A DNA stretch of 50,466 nucleotides from JBALVT01 sp045110675. Its GTDB lineage: Bacteria > Pseudomonadota > Gammaproteobacteria > Pseudomonadales > Halieaceae. The first letter of the stretch is position 1. Every line of letters begins with the position of its first letter. Below the pieces are notes generated by a model that was not told where the DNA came from, made no database searches, and worked only from the letters and a program-made list of their open reading frames with translations. A program made the translations under genes and the position numbers. The stretch spans positions 1 to 50,466 of the forward strand of contig JBGCGJ010000055.1 of the NCBI GenBank assembly GCA_045110675.1, given 5' to 3'. Positions 25,975-32,847 of this stretch are shown here, piece by piece.

Positions 25975-25996
25975 ATTATAAGGGCAACTGCCCTTA
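25975..25996 (-). promoter_or_regulatory. Putative fadD3 promoter with an 18-bp palindrome in its upstream half
   Basis: On the minus strand a perfect TATAAT lies at 25980-25975. Directly upstream is TAAGGGCAACTGCCCTTA (25979-25996), two 8-bp arms around a 2-base centre, filling the usual -10/-35 spacer. No good -35 hexamer is seen at 16-18 bp, so activation may be needed. The same palindrome could alternatively act as a weak terminator for the fabV/hydrolase operon, which ends at 26086. Confidence 0.45.
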
Positions 25997-26085
25997 AGAA
26001 GATACACATACCAGAAGCGAAACTGCAATCGGTCGAGCGTGAAGCACCGCTGAGAACTCAAGCTAGCAGCAAACTTTTAGCGCCG

Positions 26086-26922
26086 CTAGCTCGCCAGCAA
26101 TTTCCAGGTATCCGCAGTGTCGTCGTGCGCCACTCTTCGCTCCGTCTCCAACTTGATCAAGTGAGCGCGCAGGGAAAGCTTGGCCATATCGTGCAGGGAG
26201 ACATCGACATCATCATAGACGGCGGCTACCAGGGCATCCATATCCGCCAAACCTAAGCCCTCGAGCTTATCAACGACTTTGCTTTCCCGTTTCAAGCGGT
26301 GATTCACCAGCCACTCCACCACCGCTGCGGAATCCTCCAGCACCTCTCCGTGACCTGGAGCGATAAACTTAAGCGGGTAGTCCAACAGCAATTGCAGCGA
26401 CTCAATGTAAGCTTTCATATCCCCGCTGGGGGGAACGATTACCACGGTGGAACCATTCATAATGTGATCGCCGGCAAACAGCATTTGCTCCTGCTCCAGG
26501 AAAAAGCAAAAGTGGTTACTGACATGGCCCGGGGTGTGGACTGCTCGAAGAGTGAATTCAGCGGTCTGCAATACATCGTCGTGCTGCAGTTCAGCCGAAG
26601 GCTTAAACGTATCATCCTGGAACATATCATCGGCTGGCGACGCGCCAATCACTTCCGCGCCGGTAGCTTCAGCAATCGCTTGCCAGGCAGGGGAATGATC
26701 TGGATGGGTGTGAGTACATACGATCCAACGAATTTTCCCAGCACCCGCAGCCAATATGGCTTCGATATGCTCTGGGATTGCCGGGCCGGGGTCGAGCACT
26801 GCGATCTCCTCGTTACCCAGCAAATAGGTATTGGTGCCAGGGCCGGTCATCACACCCGGATTGGGAGCAACAATACGCCTGACCGTTGGGTTAAGCCGAT
26901 AAGGTATTCCGTGATCCATCAT
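26086..26922 (-). CDS. Metallo-beta-lactamase-fold hydrolase, LACTB2-like
   Basis: A 278-aa MBL-fold protein, function unproven. The metal-binding motif THTHPDHS (about residues 85-92), a later His in VHTPGHVSNH, Asp in LFAGDHIMNGST and His in IAPGHGEVL complete the two-metal site. The N-terminal NPGVMTGPGTNTYLLG and the C-terminal winged-helix-like part (about 205-278) match the LACTB2 group, which includes an RNA endonuclease and various thioesterase- or glyoxalase-like enzymes. The longest frame starts at 26994, but that part overlaps fabV in another frame. ATG 26922 (or 26919) lies 4 bp after the fabV stop and is preferred. It forms an operon with fabV. Confidence 0.8.
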   Translation of the reverse strand: MMDHGIPYRLNPTVRRIVAPNPGVMTGPGTNTYLLGNEEIAVLDPGPAIPEHIEAILAAGAGKIRWIVCTHTHPDHSPAWQAIAEATGAEVIGASPADDMFQDDTFKPSAELQHDDVLQTAEFTLRAVHTPGHVSNHFCFFLEQEQMLFAGDHIMNGSTVVIVPPSGDMKAYIESLQLLLDYPLKFIAPGHGEVLEDSAAVVEWLVNHRLKRESKVVDKLEGLGLADMDALVAAVYDDVDVSLHDMAKLSLRAHLIKLETERRVAHDDTADTWKLLAS

Positions 26923-26926
26923 TGTC

Positions 26927-28117
26927 TTAGGCCATATTCTTGATAGGGACAACTGGATTGACGTCAGCGTCATAGTCCACGCCGTCAATTTCAAAACCGA
27001 ACAGCTGCAAAAACTCTCGCTTATAACCCGCGAAATCTGACAGCTCGTTCAATGTATCGGTGTTGATTTGCTCCCACAACTGACCTACCGCTGCCTGTAT
27101 TTCAGGATCAAGCTCTTTGCGGTCGGCGCGGAGCCGCCCCTCGTCATCCAGATATGGCGCGTCACTGTATAGTCCATCGCGGAAGTTACCATACACCTGC
27201 TCGATACAACCTTCATGGCTGCCACGCTCTTTCATTACCTTGAACAATACTGCCAGGTAAATAGGCATCGCAGGAATCGCCGCACTGGACTGAGTCACTA
27301 CGGCTTTTAGCACAGATACACGCGCATCTCCGCCCGAAGCTGCGAGACGCTCGCGTATACCGACGACACGCTTGTCCAAATCTTTCTTGGCGGCACCAAT
27401 CGTTCCATGCCAATAGATATCCCAAGTCAACTTATCACCGATATAGGTGTAGGCCGTAGTCTTTGCAGCCGGGGCTAGCACGCCCGCTGCGTCGAGGGCC
27501 TCAATCCACATCTGCCAATCTTCGCCGCCCATCACGGCCACCGTATTGTCGATTTCTTCCTGGGTGGCAGCCTCAATGGGGAAGTCCTGAATTTCTTCCT
27601 TATCAGTATTCACACCTTTCTGGACGACATCGCCGCCGATAGGTTTCAAAGTCGAAGTATGCAACTCGCCGGTAACAGGATGTTGGCGCCTTGGTGACGC
27701 AAGGCTGTATACCACAAGATCAACCTGCCCCATGTCTTCGCGAATAGTCTCTATGGTTTTTTCTTTTATTTCCTTGCTAAAAGCGTCGCCGTTAATGCTT
27801 TTGGCATAGAGTCCGTCCTGTTCGGCAAATTTATGAAACGCCGCAGAGTTATACCAGCCCGCGGTGCCAGGCTTTCTCTCGGTACCTTCTTTTTCGAAGA
27901 ATATACCCAAGGTGGAAGCACCCGAACCGAAGGCTGCCGAAATTCTTGATGACAAGCCGTAACCTGTGGAAGCGCCGATCACCAAGACCCGCTTGGGGCC
28001 ACTGGGGATCTCACCCTGAGATTTAACGTAATCGATCTGGTTTTTAACATTGGCTTCACAGCCAATCGGATGAGTAGTGACACACAGAAAACCGCGAACG
28101 CGAGGCTTAATAATCAT
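26927..28117 (-). CDS. fabV: Trans-2-enoyl-ACP reductase FabV
   Basis: A 396-aa NADH-dependent enoyl-ACP reductase that completes each round of fatty-acid elongation. The N-terminus MIIKPRVRGFLCVTTHPIGCEANV is the family signature. The NADH loop is VLVIGASTGYGLSSR, and the active-site Tyr-x8-Lys is YWHGTIGAAK. Further FabV phrases are VYSLASPRR and GGEDWQMWIEAL. The longest frame begins at 28192, but homologues start at MIIKPRVRG, placed here at 28117. FabV enzymes are intrinsically resistant to triclosan. It is divergent from miaE over a 181-bp gap and co-transcribed with the MBL-fold gene. Confidence 0.95.
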   Translation of the reverse strand: MIIKPRVRGFLCVTTHPIGCEANVKNQIDYVKSQGEIPSGPKRVLVIGASTGYGLSSRISAAFGSGASTLGIFFEKEGTERKPGTAGWYNSAAFHKFAEQDGLYAKSINGDAFSKEIKEKTIETIREDMGQVDLVVYSLASPRRQHPVTGELHTSTLKPIGGDVVQKGVNTDKEEIQDFPIEAATQEEIDNTVAVMGGEDWQMWIEALDAAGVLAPAAKTTAYTYIGDKLTWDIYWHGTIGAAKKDLDKRVVGIRERLAASGGDARVSVLKAVVTQSSAAIPAMPIYLAVLFKVMKERGSHEGCIEQVYGNFRDGLYSDAPYLDDEGRLRADRKELDPEIQAAVGQLWEQINTDTLNELSDFAGYKREFLQLFGFEIDGVDYDADVNPVVPIKNMA

Positions 28118-28298
28118 AGAGGCTGTTGTTCCTGATAAAGGTTGAATCCCGGCGCGAACCAGCATGCTCGCGCGAAGCTGGAAGTTTATCACAGCATTGT
28201 GCTCGGTTCTGCACTGCCAACCGCCTGGGTTCTCCGCTTGTATTTCGACAATAGTTACCGTTCAATACGGCTCCTGCGACAGCAACGATTACTCCATC

Positions 28299-28877
28299 AT
28301 GCCAGACTCACCACTGCGCTTTGCAACCCCGGACACCTGGGTCGACAAAGTCATAAACAACTTCGATCCATTCCTATTGGACCACGCCGCGGCAGAGAAA
28401 AAAGCATCGGGCATGGCCATTTCAATGCTCTCGCACTACCCTGACAAACTGCAGCTGGTTTCCAGCATGGCAGATTTGGCTATCGAAGAACTGACACACT
28501 ACAGAGAAGTTGTAAAATGGATACACAGTAGAGGTCTGATTACCGCTGCGGATCAGAAAGATGAATACGTGATTCAGTTCAGGAAGGCGATTCGCAAAGA
28601 GAGCGAAGAATACCTTTTGGACAGACTACTCACCGCCAGCATCATTGAAGCCAGAGGCGCAGAGCGTTTCGCACTGGTCGCAGAGGCACTTGAGACGTCG
28701 GCGCTAAAGAGATTCTACCAATCAATCGCTCGATCTGAAGAGCGTCACTTTGAGCTTTTTCTGGATTTGGCAAAAGTGTACATCGACGAACCGGCCGTTC
28801 AAAAACGCTGGGATGAGTTACTTGATGTTGAAGCCAGCATTGTCGCCAAGCTACCCATTCGAGCCGCACTACACTGA
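28299..28877 (+). CDS. miaE: tRNA-(ms2io6A) hydroxylase MiaE
   Basis: A 192-aa diiron enzyme that hydroxylates the isopentenyl group of ms2i6A37 in tRNAs reading U-initial codons. Diiron ligands are visible in EELTHYREV, EARGAERFAL and SEERHFELF, spaced as in the ferritin-like four-helix fold. The start FATPDTWVDKVINNFDPFLLDHAAAEKKA is typical. The longest frame starts at 28164, but the family-like start is ATG 28299 (MPDSPLRF). It is followed 4 bp later by the glycosyltransferase gene, so the two are probably co-transcribed. Confidence 0.92.
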   Translation: MPDSPLRFATPDTWVDKVINNFDPFLLDHAAAEKKASGMAISMLSHYPDKLQLVSSMADLAIEELTHYREVVKWIHSRGLITAADQKDEYVIQFRKAIRKESEEYLLDRLLTASIIEARGAERFALVAEALETSALKRFYQSIARSEERHFELFLDLAKVYIDEPAVQKRWDELLDVEASIVAKLPIRAALH

Positions 28878-28881
28878 GCAC

Positions 28882-30210
28882 ATGGGAAAGAATATTGCGG
28901 TTAAGCGCTATCTGGAGCGACATATTGAACCCAATCTACCCACGGTATCAGCGGCTAAAAAGCCCTGGCAACATGTACTGGTAATACCTGCATACGCCGA
29001 GTCATCTGCGATTTTGGATAGGCTATCAAACTCAATATCCGGGCCGGAACGTGTGATAGTGATACTTGTCATTAACCGACCTGAATCCGACACTGACACA
29101 CAGTGCAACGAGGAACTACGAGAAGGAATACGTCAGAAAGCAGATTCTAAGGGGACGACAACTGAACTGCTCCGACTCAATGAGCAGTGCGATTTGTTCG
29201 TCTATGATATGGAGCAGATTCACGGACCTTCACCGTCAAAGGAAGGCGTCGGACTGGCGCGCAAAGTCGGTTGCGATATCGCCCTTTCGTGCTGGAACTG
29301 CGGCCAGATCGAATCAGACTGGATATGCAGCAGCGACGCCGATGCAACTCTTCCGAAGGACTATTTTGCAAGACTGAACTCCACACCCGAAAATTGGGCT
29401 GCAGCGACATTTCCTTTTAAACACAGCCCAGCAGGCCATAAGGCGCTAAGTCTCGCAACCGCATTTTATGAATTGCGTCTGCATCACTATGTGTTGGGTC
29501 TTGAATACGCGGGCTCGAACTATGCCTACCACACCCTGGGAAGCGCGCTGGCAGTGAAGTGTGGTAACTACGCTCAGGTGAGAGGATTCCCCAAAAGAGC
29601 GGGCGGTGAGGATTTTTACCTGCTTAACAAACTGGCAAAGACGGGCACAATTGGTCGGCTAGCAGGACACTGCATTGAACTGGAATCTCGCGCTTCCAAG
29701 CGCGTGCCCTTTGGAACGGGCCCAGCCGTTGGAAAATTACTTGAAGATGGCGAACTCGACGAGCAACCATTGTTCTACCACCCACTGTGTTTTTACGCCC
29801 TGCGCGCAGTACTGGCCACCATCCCAGCATTATTTGGAAGCGCATCAGGTGACCTGCCGTCGCTTATGCAGAAACACTCGCTGAACAAGGCTTTGGCACA
29901 GGCCAGCTATGAGTCTTTGGTGAATCTCGGCTTGGACAATATTCTGCAGCACTGCCATCGACAAAGTAATTCGCAGGCCCAATTCGAGCGTCATTTCCAT
30001 CAATGGTTCGACGGCTTTCGGACATTAAAATTCATACACGCACTGCGCGAGATGGGCTGGGAAAACCAAACACTGAAAAACCTGCATCACAATGTTCCAG
30101 TACTATGGCCAGAGCCCTTCGCTGAGACCTCTGAGCTACTTCTGGAACCACAAAGACTGCGACGCATCATCCAACATAATTGGCATTGGACAACCGAAAC
30201 CAAAAATTAG
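28882..30210 (+). CDS. Glycosyltransferase, family-2-like GT-A fold, substrate unknown
   Basis: A 442-aa cytoplasmic protein with no membrane segment that I can see. The N-terminal half is GT-A-like: HVLVIPAYAESSAILDRL (about 34-51), then GVGLARKVGCDIAL and the nucleotide-sugar metal motif ICSSDADATLPKDYF (DAD, about 150-164). The core ends near GGEDFYLLNKLAKTG, a GGED motif seen in GT2 enzymes. The C-terminal 150 residues (about 290-442) are helical and carry no motif I know. The longest frame begins at 28750 inside miaE; ATG 28882 is the natural start. Neither donor nor acceptor can be inferred. It converges on the glycerate-kinase-like gene with 26 bp between. Confidence 0.7.
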   Translation: MGKNIAVKRYLERHIEPNLPTVSAAKKPWQHVLVIPAYAESSAILDRLSNSISGPERVIVILVINRPESDTDTQCNEELREGIRQKADSKGTTTELLRLNEQCDLFVYDMEQIHGPSPSKEGVGLARKVGCDIALSCWNCGQIESDWICSSDADATLPKDYFARLNSTPENWAAATFPFKHSPAGHKALSLATAFYELRLHHYVLGLEYAGSNYAYHTLGSALAVKCGNYAQVRGFPKRAGGEDFYLLNKLAKTGTIGRLAGHCIELESRASKRVPFGTGPAVGKLLEDGELDEQPLFYHPLCFYALRAVLATIPALFGSASGDLPSLMQKHSLNKALAQASYESLVNLGLDNILQHCHRQSNSQAQFERHFHQWFDGFRTLKFIHALREMGWENQTLKNLHHNVPVLWPEPFAETSELLLEPQRLRRIIQHNWHWTTETKN

Positions 30211-30236
30211 GAGCTGTGATACGCACCTAAGAGTAT

Positions 30237-31148
30237 TCATCTTGCGTGCTTGGATGACTCGATTTTCCGATGTTTGTCCAGGTTGTAAAGGTGATGAACA
30301 CGCTCCGGTAATTGCCTAAGGCAAGATTCAGTAACGCGACGAAAGAATTCGATAAACCTCTGAACCTGTGTGTCGGTCATTATCCGTTTACCACCGGTGT
30401 TGCCCCAGGATTCGGCTAACTTGTGCTCCTGTTCGAGTCGCCACTGATAAACAGTATCAAACCCCGGCGCCCGCAACATAACCCACCGGTCAACACGTTC
30501 GTAAAGAGGCAAGAAATCATGTTCCAGCACCGAATTAACATGAGCCCTCCAGATGCCTTCCGGATCTTCGAGCTCCTCCAAACTATTAACCGGTTCATGC
30601 AGTGCTGCCTCGGGCTCTGGCCCTGCACCCAGGCACCAACCCTCTAAGAGAATGAGGTTAACGGGAGGTTCTACGACTTCAGGTTCGGCAACACGCTCAT
30701 CGGAGGACTTGTCAAATCGCGGAACGGGTACGGGCTCTGATATGCCAGGTGTTAACAGCGCGTCGAGAGTCTGATTGAGCAGTGACATGTCGTGAGTACC
30801 TGGCACGCCCCTAGTTGCCAGCAGCGGATGAACATCCTCACTTTTTTCTCTACGTTCCTGGCGGGTGAGGTAAAAATCGTCGAGGGAGAGGGTTAATACT
30901 TTGAGACCATATTTAGTGGCAATCGCCATTTCCAGGTAGGCACACAACGTCGACTTTCCCGATCCCTGACTGCCGTTAACCGCGACCAGCACAGTCCTTT
31001 TTTCAGTTTCTTGCAGGGATACAAGCGAATCCACCAAAGGATCAAACCAATACTGCGCACTCGCTAAATAGGAGGGCTCGAGCTTGTGTTGTTTTAATAG
31101 CCGCTTTTGCCACTGGGGTAAAACGCGTGATGATGAGTCTTTATCCAC
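30237..31148 (-). CDS. D-glycerate 3-kinase-like P-loop kinase (YggC/GLYK type)
   Basis: A 303-aa P-loop kinase of the uridine kinase/pantothenate kinase superfamily. Walker A is VAVNGSQGSGKSTLCAYL (about 53-70), and the family motif LSLDDFYLTRQER (about 90-102) gives the base and metal ligand. Further on are RGVPGTHD and ILLEGWCLGAGPEP, as in plant-type D-glycerate 3-kinase and bacterial YggC-like proteins. It would phosphorylate D-glycerate or a similar small hydroxy compound. The start is GTG. It lies 25 bp after aceF in the same direction, so it is likely the third gene of the pdh operon. Confidence 0.75.
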   Translation of the reverse strand: MDKDSSSRVLPQWQKRLLKQHKLEPSYLASAQYWFDPLVDSLVSLQETEKRTVLVAVNGSQGSGKSTLCAYLEMAIATKYGLKVLTLSLDDFYLTRQERREKSEDVHPLLATRGVPGTHDMSLLNQTLDALLTPGISEPVPVPRFDKSSDERVAEPEVVEPPVNLILLEGWCLGAGPEPEAALHEPVNSLEELEDPEGIWRAHVNSVLEHDFLPLYERVDRWVMLRAPGFDTVYQWRLEQEHKLAESWGNTGGKRIMTDTQVQRFIEFFRRVTESCLRQLPERVHHLYNLDKHRKIESSKHAR

Positions 31149-31173
31149 TGCCTGCCCAACCTACTAATTCGAA

Positions 31174-32808
31174 CTACAAAGAAAGGCGTCGAATATCACT
31201 CAGTAGTGAGACCAACTGTGTAAAAAATTTCCCAGCGTCACCCCCATTAATCACCCGATGATCGTAGGACAATGCCAGCGGGAGTAACTTTCTGGGCTGA
31301 AACTCTGCACCGTCCCAAACCGGCTGAATCGATGCTTTTGAAACCCCCAGAATACCCACTTCAGGTGCATTCACAATCGGCGTGAAACCGGTACCACCAA
31401 TATTTCCCAAACTGGAAACAGTGAAGCATCCCCCCTGCATTTCAGCGGGCTTGAGTTTGCGATCGCGCGCTTTTCCCGCAAGCTCTACTACCTCTGCCGC
31501 CAGTTCCCAAATAGTTTTCTTATCGACATCTCGAATGATTGGGACCAGCAAACCCGCAGGAGTATCGACCGCCATACCAATGTGAATATAGTGCTTGTAA
31601 ACAAGGCTTTGCGAGTCAGCAGAAAGAGAAGCACAGAACTTCGGATTGTCGCGCAAAGCCACGGCGCAAGCTTTTAGCATAAACGGTAGAGGGGTGAGTT
31701 TTACACCGCGCTTTTCCCCTTCGGCCTTCATCTCTGCGCGAAACGCTTCCATATCAGTGATGTCCGCGTTGTCGAATTGCGTAACGTGGGGCACGTTCAA
31801 CCAATTCCGCTGCATATTTGCAGCGGTGAGTTTGGCCATCTTCGATCGCGGCTCTACCTCAACAGGACCAAATGCGGAAAAATCAACCTCTGGAACCTGT
31901 GGGATTCCCGCCCCCCCTGAAACAGCTGGCCCCACACCACTCATGGAGGCCTTTACATAACTTTGTAAATCTTCCTTCAACAATCGACCCCGAGGACCAG
32001 AACCTTCTATGCTTGTCAGCTTAAGACCAAATTCCCGAGCGAGCTTTCGCACGGCTGGGCCCGCGTAAACCGATCGTTCCCCACTGGTATCCTGCTGCGG
32101 AATCGCACCTACCCTGGGAGGTGTTCTTCGCTCTACTTTCTTATCAGCTGAAGACTCAACAACTTCCTGAGTATCACTCGGTAACACTGTCGTCGGCTCA
32201 GAGACCACCGCAGAGGAGCCCTCTACCTTGACAACCATCAGCTCGTGCCCGAATGCAACAGAGTCGTTTTCCTTGACCAGAATCTTCAGAACTTCTCCAG
32301 CAAATGGGGCGGGAACTTCCATAGACGCCTTGTCGGACTCCAACACAACCAGAGAATCCCCCTCGGCAACCACATCTCCAACTGCGACGGACAATTCGAT
32401 CAAATCTACCGATTCATCGCTGCCAATATCGGGAACTGTGACAATTTTCTCGATGGCCCCCGAGGCTTCATCCGGCGCGACAATCGGAACAACGGCAGCA
32501 GCTGCTGCAGGTGATGGCGTCGTGTCAGGAGTCTGAGCAGGCTCCTCAACTTCGACCGCCTTGGCGTCCTCCCCTACCTCCAACAATACGATAGGGTCTC
32601 CTTCGGCTAGTTCCTTGCCCACCTCGGTTAACACTTCGACGACAGTGCCCACAAGAGTGGAAGGTATTTCCATGGAAGCCTTGTCCGACTCCAGAACAAT
32701 CAAGCTTTGCTCAAGCTCAACCGTATCGCCGACCGCCACCAAAAGCTCAATAACCTCGGCACCCTCTGCGCCGCCAATATCGGGTACTACCACTTGTTCT
32801 TTAGCCAC
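31174..32808 (-). CDS. aceF: Pyruvate dehydrogenase E2, dihydrolipoyllysine acetyltransferase
   Basis: A 544-aa E2 core subunit of the pyruvate dehydrogenase complex. There are two lipoyl domains (about 3-76 and 118-191), each with the lipoylated Lys in ESDKASME, and Ala/Pro-rich linkers between. Then come the E3/E1-binding domain (YAGPAVRKLAREFGLKLTSIEG, about 246-283) and the catalytic domain (about 315-544) with the active His in LSYDHRVINGGDAGKF. E. coli has three lipoyl domains; two is common elsewhere. Translation starts at GTG 32808 with AGGA eight bases upstream. It follows aceE with 39 bp between. No lpd gene is in the window. Confidence 0.95.
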   Translation of the reverse strand: MAKEQVVVPDIGGAEGAEVIELLVAVGDTVELEQSLIVLESDKASMEIPSTLVGTVVEVLTEVGKELAEGDPIVLLEVGEDAKAVEVEEPAQTPDTTPSPAAAAAVVPIVAPDEASGAIEKIVTVPDIGSDESVDLIELSVAVGDVVAEGDSLVVLESDKASMEVPAPFAGEVLKILVKENDSVAFGHELMVVKVEGSSAVVSEPTTVLPSDTQEVVESSADKKVERRTPPRVGAIPQQDTSGERSVYAGPAVRKLAREFGLKLTSIEGSGPRGRLLKEDLQSYVKASMSGVGPAVSGGAGIPQVPEVDFSAFGPVEVEPRSKMAKLTAANMQRNWLNVPHVTQFDNADITDMEAFRAEMKAEGEKRGVKLTPLPFMLKACAVALRDNPKFCASLSADSQSLVYKHYIHIGMAVDTPAGLLVPIIRDVDKKTIWELAAEVVELAGKARDRKLKPAEMQGGCFTVSSLGNIGGTGFTPIVNAPEVGILGVSKASIQPVWDGAEFQPRKLLPLALSYDHRVINGGDAGKFFTQLVSLLSDIRRLSL

Positions 32809-32847
32809 TTGTTATTTCCTATATCCTTCAGTGTTACCGTTCACAGT

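Noticed and set aside
26995..28192. Longest-frame start of FabV at 28192 and of the MBL-fold protein at 26994
   Set aside because: Homologous N-termini (MIIKPRVRG; MMDHGIPY) lie at 28117 and 26922. The longer MBL frame would overlap fabV by 68 bp.
28164..28298. 45-codon N-terminal extension of MiaE
   Set aside because: The extension has no family similarity and lies in the fabV-miaE promoter gap; the family start is at 28299.
28118..28298. Inverted repeat CCAGC...GCTGG in the fabV-miaE gap as an operator
   Set aside because: Arms of only 5 bp with a 13-base centre, easily expected by chance.
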